The notes under the pieces: model-generated | What the model was told of the DNA's origin: nothing | What the model saw: only the letters and a program-made list of their open reading frames with translations | Databases searched by the model: none | Part shown: one piece after another, positions 38,801-53,800 of the stretch | Numbering within the stretch: the stretch's first letter is position 1 | Layout: the number at the start of each line of letters is the position of its first letter | From: Intoshia linei | Lineage: Eukaryota; Orthonectida; Rhopaluridae | Length of the DNA: 63,251 bases | Direction: 5' to 3' | Assembly (NCBI GenBank): GCA_001642005.1 | Contig: LWCA01000064.1 | Span: 1-63,251, forward strand | Translations under genes and position numbers: made by a program

Positions 38801-41800
38801 AATGTCTTACATCAAACAATTCTTGAAGTTGAACCACTTTAAGAATAAACCCTTCCTCTGGTTGTAATTTTAAACTTATGACAGCATTTTTGATGGTGGT
38901 TTCAAGTTCAATATTTCGTTTTCTCGGTATATTTAAAGATGGGAAAAGATCTCCAATTAAACCCATAAAAACGGGAGTATCATCTGTTATAATTTTAGGC
39001 AAATTGAAATCTCTTAAAGCACGCATCAAAACTTCTTCTTCAGGTCTATCTCGATCATCTCGCTTTAAAGACCCTGCAACAACTAACACAGATTTTATAG
39101 CTCTTAATCCCCAATCGTAATGATCTTGCTTTGACAGCAACTCTTTACATAAAGTATACAAGGTAATAAATTTACGTGCTAATAATCGTGCATCCATAAA
39201 ACCTTCCGCAACCAACATAATTTCGCAGATTAATTCAAAATCTGGAACCACCATAGCACAGGGTCTGAATAGAGCTTTCAAGTTTTCCGGTAATTCGGTT
39301 CGACCAGCATATCCAGGATTCATGGTGATAAATATACCAACTGTTGGAACAAGAGATATTTCTTCACCCATGAATACGAATCTTTTCTTTTTATTTCTAA
39401 TTGCATCTTGGATAGATTTAACTTGTACAGCAACCACCGATAATACTTCTACTGATATTCTGTTGAATTCGTCGAAACAACCCCATGCACCCGATTGTGC
39501 CAATCCTTTATAACAATTTGCAACGCTCTTATAATCCATTTGTTCGGAACAGTTGAACACATAAACCATAATACCAATAGCGCGACCAAGATCTTTAGTT
39601 GTTTCTGTTTTTCCAGTACCCGCCGGTCCAGCAGGAGCTCCACTCATAATTAAATGCAATGATTGAGTCAATGTAATGTAACATCTAAATTATATCAATA
39701 TAATTATGTAGTAATAGTAAATGTAAAGCTAATACTTTTCAAACGCGACTAACGATGTGTGTTTTTTTAATATTAAAGTTAATTTTATTTTTTAAATAAG
39801 GTAAAATTATGTTTTTTACTCTGTAGTAGTGCTGGCAATTTCTCGAGAAAAGATTAACTCATACAGTTGGTATGATATACATTCATTGTACTGTTAGTAT
39901 TACAATAATAATTTTTAATTATGGAATAACTAAAAGTAATTAACAGTTCCAAAATTGTATATATTTTTGAAATAATGAAAGATTACAATCGGGTATTAAT
40001 TGGTTGCTAACTTTAAAATCTTAAATAAAACATGCGAAATAGAAGAAAAATGCAATTTATTTAACATTTTGTATCATCACAACTTCCATATATAGAAGTA
40101 TATCGAAGATTAGAGTTATTTTTAAGACTATAAAAATGTATATTCAAATATTTTTAATTTTTATTAATCTACATATTTGAAAAATATGGGTTGATAATAT
40201 ATTAAAAATTATTTTTGACCGGGAATGCGTAGATTTCAGAGGTTAAAATTTTGTATTTATATCAACTGGAATAAACTCTATCAGGATAATCTTTTTTTTT
40301 AATTTTCGGACAGTTAATTATTTCACATTTTTTGTTTTAATAAAAAAAATACTCGAGAAAAAAAATGTATGAATACTAAAATGCTTTTTTCACCGTGAAG
40401 TCGTCACGTATTCAGATTGAAATTATTTTTGTGTGTAAAGAAAATACAACTTTACCACCTGTAAATTTTTTGAAATTCTAGGGCTGTTTTCATTAAAAAA
40501 AGAACGGTAATTTGAGGTTTTGGTCCTGAAGATATAATTTTTTTAAATTTAAATTTATGATAATGTTTATGATTTTAAAATCCGTATCAGCGTATATATT
40601 TTTTTAAATTCTCGAACTCGTTTGATTTTCAAAAAAAAGACAATTGGGATATATATTTTTTTAAATTCTCCAACTCGTTTGATTTTCAAAAAGAGGGACA
40701 ATTTTTTTAGATTCTCCAACTCGTTTGATTTTCAAAAAAAAGAACAATTGGGGTTTTTGACTCGTAAGATGTGAGTTTGGGAGGTTAAAATTTATCTTAT
40801 TATCACCCCAGAAAAAAACTGTAATTGAAATGTAGACTTTATAAAATTCTAAGACGGGTAGTTATTTAAATAAAGTGGAACACACACACAAACAAAAATC
40901 GCGTAGCATATTATATAAGTAAGGAGTCCTTACCAAGGACTACATTTTTGAAAATTTTCAAATCTAATTTTGAATTTAAGAATATTTAAATTTTCGAGAT
41001 TTCTCGAGACAAGAATTCTCGAGAGCTAGCACTACCCTGAAATACTAAATTTCGGAAAATAAAATTTGCGATGCTGCATCACTTTTGAAAAACTGTATTA
41101 CCAATTGGGATTTTTTTAAATAAACGGTAACACACACATAAAAATTTATATAAGTAAAGGATGTAATGTATACAAAATTTTTTGGGTCAACAGTGAAAAT
41201 GGGTTGAGAATACTCGGTATATATTATACTACATTTGATAGTAACAATGAATTTTTTCCAAAAAAACTAAAATTTCATCGCGGGCACGAGGCTGAGGACC
41301 TCAGGTTTAAAGCTATAAATATTGTTTAATAATACCTATCGGTTAAAGGAGTAATGACTAATCTTGGCGTATTACCCAAATACTCATGAGAATATTGGAA
41401 TTGCGCATCACAAATATTAATGAAACAATCTTTTGCAGATTCATCCCATCGATGTCTCAATTGAGAGAGCCAAAGGAATGCTTGAGAACTATCAGTCTTT
41501 TGAACAATCATTTTAGTAACTATATCACGAGCATGTACATCAATCGTACAAATGGTCATAATCTTTTGTCGATCACCCGGGGACATGTCTGTTAGTAATA
41601 TGTTGATCAAATTATTCAATTGTTGAATCTGTTTTTTGCTATATTCTTTCATTGCATTTTCATACCCTTCTTCTAATCTTCCGAAGGTGATATTTACTTC
41701 TATGGTCCACCATATTTGTGTACAACATAAAGCTATTTGTGCTGGAAAGTCATATAACCTAAATTTTACAATGATCAACAATAAATTAAACCCTTAGGTC

Positions 41801-44800
41801 AGTGGTTCTTAACCGGGGGTGCATAATCAATTTTTGGGGGTGCACAGAGCTATTTTCAATTTTTTTTCTAAATGAGTAAAATGACATAATTGATATTTTT
41901 ATTATCAACAAAAAGATTAGATATAAAACATAATTTCATCTTGTTAATACTTATTAAGTTAAGTTAATAATTAACGCTCATTGAATTTATTCAAATTTGA
42001 CGATTAAATGTATAAATTATTAATATATATATATTAATATATAAATTATCATAGAGCTTTTAACCTTTTCTAAGGATGTTTAAAAGAAAAAAATGAAATA
42101 ACAATTACGTAGAATTTGATTTTATCTGTCGTAATGATGCAGATGAAACCGAAAAACTGCAGTGCATTTACTTTTCGGCGTTTTATGGAATTATAGCATA
42201 AAGCTAAGCCTCCTACGTAATCATAAAAATATAAAACACTCAAACCTCATTGACAGTATTGAAGTTATCGCTCGAAAATGAAGACGTTTCGATATAGGTG
42301 AAGCAGTTGAAAATTTATCATTTCTTCTTATTGTAACAAAATTGTAGAGGCATAATATCATGTTGCTTATATGTTTTTTAAACAAAAAAAGCAAAATTTT
42401 ACATAGTCCCGTGATTTTTCTAGTGGCCCTTTGGGAAATATATTATATATGACTATGATAGCTTTAAATGTGATATTTGGTGGTTTTTGATGTAGTATGC
42501 TTAATATCTATTTATTTGTGACTGAAATGTCCTTTGAAGTAATTATTTTATTACAACATAGTTTTGTGAGGCTGAATTTTCTATTCTAACAAATTAAAAA
42601 AAAAAGGAATCAATTAAATGTTCGTACCGGTATGCGAATGAACCTATCAAAAATAATGCAAAGTTTTAGCTTACTTCTCATTTCAAAGCAACAATAACGA
42701 TCCCATTAAAATTTATGTAAATAAGTTTGTTTAATTGTTATGTAAAAATTTTCCGCTACTACTTAATTTGTCTATTTTCTGAGTCTTTAACATTATATTA
42801 GAATAGTCTATTTTTGATTAATGAATTTGGTGATATGACCAGGGCTACTACATTTTTCGATATTTTTCAATAGAAAATAGATAATATATTTTTAACTGGA
42901 TATTGCAGTAGTACTCACAAAGCTTTTAGTGGATATGATAGTTGACACGTTTTCATATTTATAAAGGTTTGAAGTAAGTACAGACAGGGTCGTAAAGAGG
43001 GTCATATGTCCCGTGTCTACAATCATGAGGGCCTACTTTTTTAATTTATTAATAGATATTGATGAAAAATTTCTTAAGTATATTATAATTTTGACAATCA
43101 ATGCGATTTCCAATGGATATTTTTAATTTTTAGATAATGAACGTTCGATTAATTAATGTATAGAGGCCCATACTTTCCATCGAGCCCGGGCCTACTACTG
43201 CCTTTCCACGACCATTATTATGACCAAATCAGCTTTAATTCTTAAATTTTATCCGTTTAATTTAAATAACTAGTTAACACTTCATTTATAATTAATATTG
43301 TATTAATTGATAATTAATCAGGGGTGCACAGTCATTAAGATCCATATTTAGGGTGCATAGGTCAAAAAAGATAAGGAACCACTGCCTTAGAAAATAAATA
43401 ATATGAACTCGTTTACAAATCTTTAACATAAACATGTGTATTTATAAAACAATTTACCATTGCTCTCGTGGTTTTTCTTCGTATGACACAAAAGCTTCAG
43501 TAAAACCAGCTTTAACAGTAGCTCGCATTGAATCAAGTAAGCGATTTAACCATGTTTCAACTTGACCGGAACAATCACACTTAAATTGATTAAAATCGAC
43601 ATATTCTCTGTCGCCCGAATACATTCCTAAAATGGTTTTACTATTTTCATCAGAATTTGAAATTTTTTCAAATTTGACTTCGGCCATACTGTCAAATAAC
43701 TAAAAAATTAAAATATACAAATATGGATGTAAATTTTTAAATTTTTACTTTTGTCAAATGCTTGCAGACACTGGTAGGGTTATTTCCATTTGACAAAATA
43801 TCCAACAAATCGACAGCTGATACGAAATAAAAACGTGGAAAAGCTAATCTCTTCGTTTCTAGGTATTCAGCCAATGCTTTTTCGCATATGGTCAGTTCTC
43901 CTTGCAATAGTTCAAGTTTTTCGTAAAAACCTTTACGGTCTGTAGCCTCAATGACATTTTTCGTTTTCTAAGTTCATGTAAAATTCAAAATAAAACAATA
44001 AAAAAATTACTTCAATTTCGCTAACCAATTCTTTGAATTGTCTGTCAATCTCAAAAAAACGCTCAGAGTCTTCTGGCAATTGATGACGAATATCGTCGGA
44101 ACCAATAAAAATGGATTCTAAATGTGACCAGGTTCGTTGAACTTCCAAATAGATGCTGATAATTTGATCAGCAATAGAAAGTTTTTGCTGCCAACTCGAA
44201 ACTTCTTCTAAGAAATGTGCAATATATTTCGATGTAAGCATATTCTGCAATTGGACTTGATTATCTTCCAAAATTTCAATCAATTCTTCACTAGCTCTCA
44301 GAATAGTTATACCTGTACGAGGATGCACGTGATGTTCCAACTCCATAGTAGACCACGTCTGATCCAATTCTTTGAGTACTTTTTCAGTGCTCATTTCTTT
44401 GGCCGCCTTGTCCACAATATTTTTAACTTCATCTTCGTATTCGTGCAAATTTAGAGAAAGTAAATCATTAAGTGTAGTATTATCATCCATGACAAATTTA
44501 ACACCCGTTTCCTGCATAAGTTGCAACCAATGACGTTCCCGGATAGCTGGACTTTGCAATTCACCGACGGCACGTAATGATGTCAACATGTTTTTAACCG
44601 TAGATTCACAACCGGTATAGGTATCCCAAGCTCTCATTTCTTTGTCCAATGATCTGATATCCTTGGCAAACTTTTTACAGTCCATGTCCATTCTTTCAAC
44701 ATCCAAATCCGACCATAGTGTGGTTTTCCAATCTGTTATACATGTTTTGATAATGTATGAATGATCCCACAAATTTTTCAGCATTATTAATTCTTTTCGG

Positions 44801-47800
44801 CTCAATTTTATTTGTTTAAACTCGGGTATATTCACTTCAAACAAAGCGGCCGATTCGTTCAATTCAATCATTTTTTGCTCCATTTCACATATTAAATTAT
44901 TTTCAGAATCGATTTGGTCATATGGATCCTCACATTCTATAAAGAATGCGCCAATTTTTCTAAATCTTTCACGGAATTCATGTTGATGCACATCAAACGA
45001 TGCTGTCTTCTTTCTTATGTTTGCTACTTCATTTGCTTGTAACGGCGCCAACTCTTGCTTAACTATAATGCTAATTTTTTTGGTGTTGTTCCATTGTTCA
45101 GGTAATTCTTGCAACATTTGATGGACTTCTTCGGGCATTTCTTGGTTGTATGTTTTCAATAATTCTATAGTTTGCTTTAAAGGTTCAAACATTTGATCTG
45201 TTGCCGATTGACGTTCTTTCACGGCCATAAGATATCCCATTGAATCTACCAATAAGTTATAATCTCCTTCTACGACTGAAACCGATATGCCTTTGTCAGT
45301 TTTTTTAATAAATTCAGCTAAATCATTTAGACTTGTCGTAACGTAATTTATCAAATTTTGTTTAAACATGTGACTCCATCTTTTAGCTAGATTTAATAAA
45401 CCTTGTTTGAAACGTCGTGAATCGATTCGAAACCAGCCATTAAAAAAAACGAACGGTTTTACATTTGTGTTTATCTCTTCATAAATTCTTTCATAGTTGT
45501 CTACTTGTTCCTTGAATTGATCAAGAGTAGGTGGACATTCCGGCACACTTTGATCCGCATATGCTTCAATTTCTTCTGTAGTTAGAACATGATTGTATAA
45601 TAGAAACTGTTTCAAAAATTCTTGTCTGTCATCTATCCAAAGATATGAATGGTTATCAAAAGAATTTCTGTAGTCACAACCACGATTCATAACATCTTGA
45701 ACTCTATCAATAAGTGTTTGGCGTATATCTAAAAATTAACATTTAATATATTTAATTTAAGAGCTGCTATAAGATAGTGATTTCCCGGAAAATGACAAAA
45801 GTCGAGAACCTAAAAATTCCCGGGAAAAATAAAACATTTTTATCCTAACTTATATAATATGCTACGCGATTTTTGTTTGTGTGTGTGTTACGCTATATTG
45901 AAATAACTACCACTCTTAGATTTTTTTAAAGACTACATTTCAATTACAGTTTTTTTCAGGACGTTTAATAAGATAAAATCCAACCTTCCAATTTTACATC
46001 TTACGGATCAAAAACTCCAGTTGTCCCGTTTTTTGAAAATCAAACGAGTTGGAGAATTTAAAAAAATATATACGATGATACGGATTTTAAAATCATAAAC
46101 ATTACCATAAATTTAAATTTAAAAAAATTTACATTCAAATACGTGACGACTTCATGGTCAAAACAGCAAAATTTATAAACAAAAAATCAAAATTTAATTC
46201 CCAGAAATTATTAAATATCCCGAGAATTTCGTCCCGGTTTTTTTCCCGGCACAACCACTACTACCAACCTTTTTGAAATTTTTTAAATTATTGCACACAT
46301 TGTATACAATTTTTGAAAAATTTCCAGTAATTCTTACATTCTGAGCCTTTTTTAATTTTTCAAAATGGGCTCTTATTTTTGAAATTTGACCATTTATTTA
46401 ACACATTTTATATTATATTCTTGAATATCAAAACTATTTTTTGTGATAGATACAAAATTTCAAGTTAAGAAACTTGAAGATGTGACTAGGGTATATGACA
46501 CTACACATCGTTCGCGAATTTTTTTTTATGGAGTCTATTAATCATTTTCGGTTGCCCTGGATCTTGATAGGTTCGGCTCTGCTTACTTGTATAACGTAAA
46601 AGTTGCTAAAAATGCATATCTGACTGGTCGTGAGTGTAAACATTTATTTAGAAAATTGACAATCCCAAAATTTTAAAATCAAACTCCAAGTCAACTTTTT
46701 ACGCTGCAAAAAAGAATGCCAATTTCAATTCCACAAATTTGCATCTTCATTGTCACCACCAAATTTAATTAAGAATTTACAAAAAATGACAACTAAGAAG
46801 TTTTTTCCAGTTAATATAATTTAACATATAGACAAAATTACACAATATTACAAATATTACACACAAAAATTATTATATTATAATTACAATTCAAAAATTA
46901 GACATTTTCAGTACATAACGTCGTTTTTTCGTAACTAATGTCATGTTTTCAAATCGTTAAGTCGTTTTTTCAAAACTAAAGTCAGTCTTATTTTTTTGGT
47001 TATTTAGTAGACCTTTAAAAACTCTTCCACTAAAATTTTGAAAATTTTTTCTTCTTTTCACGATTATCATGAAACTATCACACGCAACTTTATCAGTATT
47101 TCGACCATGAAATTTCGAAAAAAAGTATAAAAAATCACACCCTTAATGTATACTATACATTGTATAGTATACAATGTATGAAATAACAATTTATGTCTGT
47201 TTGTTTATTGGTCTAATACCATTTATTATGAAAGTAATATGCCTAGAGTTTTTTTTAGAAAATCCATTTTAATATAGTTTTACAAGGGAATATAATTGTT
47301 GTTTTACCGTAAATTTTATTTTCAGAAATTGAGTCCTTCAAAATCAAAAACCTCAATTATCTTTTCTTTAAATTCAAACAAGTCATAGAATTATGAAAAT
47401 ATAGAATCTGATAAAGATTTTAAAATAATCAATACGATGATAAATTTGAATGTCAAAATTTTATATCTTCACAGCCAAAACTATAAATTACCCTTTTTTG
47501 TAAAAATGATAAAAATCCAATATTTTATACAACATAAATTGTGGGATAGGTTTTAAAATTATAAACATTATAATATATCGCAAACCCAAAAAAGTTCATT
47601 TTCACGATCAAAATCCCAGATTACCCTTTTTGAAAAAAATTTCAATATGACAAATATACGCCTTCACGGTCAAAAAAGTACTTTAGTATTTATTTTTTTT
47701 ATTAAAACAAATTTGAATATATGACACCTTCACGGTCAAAAGTTACTTTAATATTCATTTTTTTTATTTTTATATTATTTTGTTAAAACAAAAAATTTGA

Positions 47801-50800
47801 AATAATTATCGGTCTTACAATTAAAAAAAAAAAATTATTCTGATAAAGCTTATTCTACTTTATATAGATACAAAATTTTAACCCCAGAAATCTACACATT
47901 CCCAGTCAAAAATAATTTTTTATTATATTATCAACCAATATTTTCAAATATATTTAGATTAAAATAAAAATTGAAAATGTAAATATTGATCCTACAATTT
48001 TAAAAAAAAAGTGCAATTTGTAGTCTACACATTTCCAATTGATACGTTGGCGGAAATCTCATAAATTGATTCCTTTGGATTTTTTTCATTGCTACGCAAT
48101 TTTTCATTTTCAAAAAATATAATATCACTGTACTAAATTTAGTCTAAAACTACAACAACGAAGTACTACAAAGGTACAATTTGTTTTATCTTTTTATATT
48201 TATTACAATGTTGGTAGAATTAATTGGTCATAAATTGATTCCATTTGTAAAAATTATTATATTATTTTTATTATCTTGAATTATTATTATTATTATTATA
48301 TATGCATCGTTTAATACGTATTCGTTATTCGTATTAATAATCGTATGATTATTAATGGCCTATTATTGATTTTCGGTGGCCTCGAAATGGGTAGGTTCGG
48401 CTTTGGTTATGCCTATACTTCCATCTGACAACTACTGTCATATTGTGTTTAATTTATTTTGTTTTTTAATTTCATTCAAAAATAATATATTTTCAGTGAT
48501 AATTTCATAAAAAAATGGAAAATGGGTAAGTTTTTATAAATGAAAAAATTAAATGGTAAAAGGTCATTCATATGTAAAATAGAAGATAACCTTCCAGATT
48601 TAATGTAAATCTTTTTTCTGTCAAGATTGTTTGTTGAAATATATTAAGCCCAATACATAATATTATTATTCGAAATATTCTCTGGACCGACTCAAGTTTG
48701 ATACCACTGAGACATTATTTAAATATTTCAATATGTATAAAATGTAGAAAAAAATACTAGATAAATGATCATTATTTTCAACATCAGTTTGATAATCTGC
48801 ATGTCCACAGTGTTTTGCCAACCTGGAAAAACAACTTGCCTGTTTATATATATCTCCAATAACCATATCAATTAGATCATAAAAACCATTCGATGCGTCC
48901 AATTCTAGGGCTGGTGTAAATACAATATCGGGAGCAATTAGTTCCATGTTAGACGTAAACAAGGTTAAATTATCAGTCCTAGTTTCAGTTTCTCTAACTA
49001 AATAGTCTAACGAAAATCCCACCATATTGAAAAATCCATCCACAATAATTTCGTCAATATAATCAACGTAAGCTTTCCATGTTTCAGATTCTTCGTCCTG
49101 AATTTTAAACAGGTTTTTGTTTTCTTCGACTAATTCATGCACTTTTGTAGATGTTGTAGTAATCTCCGTATACCGTTTTTTCAAACGGTCATCTCTATCA
49201 TCCAAAATAAGATTAGATTCGTTTTTTGTTTCTTTACGTTCATAAAGTGGTTGCTTTATCCACGTAAGTGTAAACTCTTTTATACTTTCCACGTTTTCTT
49301 TGCATTTTTTTACGCGTTTTTCTAGGTCGCTTACTTTTTCACTTCTTTCCAAAATATACTCCCAAGCATTTTCCGATTTCCAGTTTAATTCAGTTTCAGC
49401 AGGTTTCAACTGTTGGTCAATTTCTTCCAATTGATTTTCAATTAGAGGAAATTCTACTTCTAATACAGTGGTCCTCACGTCATTGTACCAATTAACGAGC
49501 AGAATGAGATTATTAACGTATTTTCTAAATTTTTCCTTGTTTTCAAATATAGATTTTGCAGATGCAGGTATTTCATCTCTGGATTCGTTGTTGTCCAGAA
49601 ACCTAACTTCCCGCAATATAGCCACTAACTAAAATAATAAAATTATAGCATAAATGTAAACGAAAAATTTAAACTCTTTAAATTACCTTGTTGTCAAAAT
49701 TCACATCAATCAAATTAGTTTCTTCGTTTCGTATTAATAAGGGCTGAGATAGGTTAAATTCACATGATTCGTCAATATTACTCTTCCAATCATTATGTAA
49801 TCCTTTTTCAATGCTAAATTTTTAAAATGATGATAAAATGAATCCCTATTAAAATATTAACAATGTAAATATTATATTTTAGTAATAAATTTGTACTGGT
49901 CAAATTCTTCAAAAAGTTTATCACAGCATTCAAATAATTTCAAAGCGTATTCTTTTTCAACTGATCTGAATAATAAAATATTAATATTTGACCAAATAAA
50001 AATTTACAGGTGAGGTAATTTACGAAGATTAATAATCATGTCGTTCAATCGATTTTTCATGTTTATGATCCATTTTAAAGAACCAGCTACCGGGGACATT
50101 TGTTTGATGGCTCGTAAATGATTGTTAGATTTTTTTAAAAGCTTGAAATCATTGAAAATTTTAACAGCCATTTTAAATTCATCATATCCCTTATCAACAA
50201 CTTGGTAAAATCTACTTTCAAATTGTTCTCTTACTATAGATCGTTCCAAAATTGATCCAAATATATCAATCAACTAAATATTTCATATTTTTTAATTTTT
50301 ACATACAAAAGCTCATTAATATTACAAATTTATACATGGTTATTTTTATTTTTATGAAAATTGTAAATTACTCTAAAAATTGATTGCAGTTCGTCCACAT
50401 CATCATATGCAATACATACAATGGATGCAAGGTTTCTGTCTAAATCTGAAATGATATCGAAAAAGTCGTTGTAATCTTTTACAAAACTCTAAATTATTAT
50501 ATTCAAACTTTACTGATTTCAATTACTTCATCATTCAAATCCAGGCAGTCATATGTAACACTTGCAAATATTTTGTAGTGATCGTTAAAATTATTAAAAA
50601 CATTTATGACATAGTCACCAAGTTGTCGTCCTTTAATTCCTCCCAATTCTATTTTCTCCAATTTTGTAAATTCACAAGCACAATTTATCAAATTCTATAA
50701 TGTACACATATAATATTACAGACTAATTCTAATGTGGGGAAAGTCCTGCCTTCTGAAAAATTCGAATTGTGTTTTATTTAAAATATTAATTTTCAGAAAA

Positions 50801-53800
50801 ATATTGATAAAGCGGTTTTTTCCTTAGTGGTTGGTAAAATTAGGTTTTTACTTTTCGGATCAGATAGAGGGATTTTTGATCTAAAAGTTAGATAAAATGG
50901 AATTTTTCAAAAAAATATTGCTAAAATAGGATTTTTTCCTTAAAGGTTGGTAAAATTTTGGTTTTTTCTCATACGATTTTACTAAATTAAATAAAATACT
51001 AAAATAAATATGCTAAAAATTTCGTAATCACCGCATAATAAATTTATTTCTCTCATGAGAAGCACTGCTGTATATGGTTAAATTTTATTTAGAAAGCTAC
51101 GCCCTTCAAACAGTAAATTCTTACCCACCTCTGGGTTAATTCCTATTTAACGGAATTCTTATATAACGCAAAAAATTCCTGATTAACGGTCTGAATTTTT
51201 CTAAAGCACGAAAATTCCGTTAAATTTTAACGGTTGTCTACTTAAAGCCATCCATTTTTATTAAAATTCAACCATTTTAACTTAAATCCAACTGTTTTTA
51301 CTAAAAATCAACATTTATTATCACTAAAAGGAAAAATTCGGTTTTAAAAACCCTTTAGGGAAAAATCCAGTATTACCAACCCTAAAAGGAAAAATTTCAG
51401 TTTTACCAACCCTAAAAAGAAAAATTCGGTTTTAAAAACGCTTTAGGGAAAATTTCAGTTTTACCAATCTTTAAAAGAAAAATCCAGTTTTACTAACCCT
51501 AAAAGGAAAAATTCGGTTTGTTCTTGAATATCAACTTTAATGTAATAGTTGGTCAATAGCGATTTGACTAATGTTGTAACATTTTGTCACATAACATCGC
51601 CTAGAATTACTAGCGTAGTATAATTTAATTATCTAATTTTGTCTTTACAAGTCAAACATAATTTAGGAAAAATAGATTAAAATTTAGTTTGTAAATTAAT
51701 ATACATCCGCTTATTTGTAAAAATGATAAATTAGTGAATAAATATTTATGAATCATAAAAGTCGTCAAAAAGTAATATACATTCATTGGTTGGTAAAAGT
51801 GGGTTTTTCCCTTAAGGTTTAGTAAAACTCGATTTTATAATTAAAGGTTTGTAAAAGTGAATTTGCAAGAGAAATATGAAATATAAAACCTTGATGACAA
51901 AATTAACGGTTTTTCATCATAGAATTTAGTAAAATCATGTTTTTCAAAAAAATATTGACAAAGAGAATTTTTTTATTGAGTAAAATTTTATTTTTTATTT
52001 TGGGATTTGGATTATGAAGTTGTTGCTCATATGATTTAGTCAAATCGTATTTTTCAAAATAATATTAGGAAAAAAAATATTTCCCTTAAGCCTTGGTAAT
52101 ATTGGAGATTTATTTTGTGGTTAGAATAAGAGGTTTTTCTTATAAGATTTGGTAAACTTGGATTTTTTATAAAATTTTATTAATGGTGGGATAAAAGTGG
52201 GATTTTAGAAATTATAATGTAGTGATCGTCTAAGCTTTGAAAAATCGACATCTAGAATCTCTGCAATAAATATTAAAAATTATTCTATAAAAATAAACAA
52301 AAGTTGATCAAAATTTTTCTATATTTTATTTGAATCTCACGGACCCCCAGGTATATAAATTTTGACCCCAATCGGGAACCGTTTTAATGTATACAATATT
52401 TATAACAATTCCATTTGAGAATATGAGGTCTCTATTTTACAAAAATTTAGTCGAGGACCCGAAGAGGTCTCGCGTATGACATGTTCGACTCTGCTAATAT
52501 AAAATGTATGCTTAAAAATTATATGCTTAAAATGTGTTTTTACCAAAAATTATTTATCAAAACCTATTACTCTTTGCTCAATTTTCATTTTTTTATAAAT
52601 TCAAGACTTACTTTTAATATAATGACTCTATCGATGAATTTATCGTATCTTGCTAGCACAACATCATTGGGAAATTCCCACAAAATGGGTTCTTTATTCT
52701 TAAAATATTCAGATAATTTGTTTTTATATTCAAAGTAAATATCCTTAAATTTATTAAGCATATTTAAAGCAATTTCAATTTTTGCAATGACTTCGAGATC
52801 ACTCTTAAATATTTCAGTTGGTTCCAAATAATCTACTGTCTAAAATCAATTTACATTATATAAAATTTTAGTAAACCATATTAATAAGTAAATTGGTAAT
52901 TTGTTTAAGCAATACGACAATTCTAGTGGGATGATTATAAAACTCTGAATTTGCCCACATAATACAAATGGCATGCATGAGACAATGACACAAATCTGTA
53001 ATCATGTCAAAATCAGTTTGTTCAAGATCAATCAATACATTTTTTATGGGATGCAAGTATTTGTTTATTTCCTCAGCTTCAGACAACGCAGAAACTACAT
53101 TTCGATACATATTTTTGAACAAAGGATAATACGAGCTTTTACATTTATCCAAAATATGAGCCATTTTACAAACCTTGGGGTCTTTGAGTTGATTATGAAT
53201 GTACGTCAAGTTGGTGACCTTAGTCTTCCAAAAATTAAATTCGGTTTGAGGTAGGGGTTGTTGTCCATTAAGACATGATTCCGATGAATCTTTAATTAAA
53301 AAATCGTTAATTTGATGAGTCCAATCAATAACCATTGTTTCAATGGAATGGACTATATTTTGTACATCATTCTCCTCGTCCGGATTGGAAAAATCTTGGA
53401 CGTTTTCCGCTCCAGCAGGCAATGGTAATAAGGTAATTCCTTTCGATTGCCCCGCAATAACTTTAACGCTGCTTTTCAAAGAATGTACATGTTTCAATAC
53501 GTCGTCAGTTACTACCTGTGGCCAGAATTGGTTATTTTTTTTATTGGAAAGCAACGGCATAACTACCTGCATTAAAAATTTAATTAATCAATTACACATT
53601 TTAAACAAATTTTATACAAATTACCTCGTCTATATAGGTCGACAATTGATCTATGGGAGAATGCGACATGTCTCCGTATAGCAATTTTGATGTCAACACT
53701 GCATCTTTTCCGAGTGCTTCGTTATTTTTCTTTACAAAATAACAAAATTTAGATTTTGATACACTGGGCCATTGATAGCCGACACTCAGTGTACCTGAAT

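Noticed and set aside
50475-50526. 25-nt dynein intron using the donor within ATTGAAATCA|GTAAAG
   Set aside because: It breaks the frame of the next exon. The donor at GAA|GTAATT (38 nt) keeps phase 0 and was used.
51280-51520. CRISPR-like repeat array
   Set aside because: Units are imperfect, spacers are not unique and unit length drifts. The host is a spliced eukaryotic genome. Called a minisatellite.
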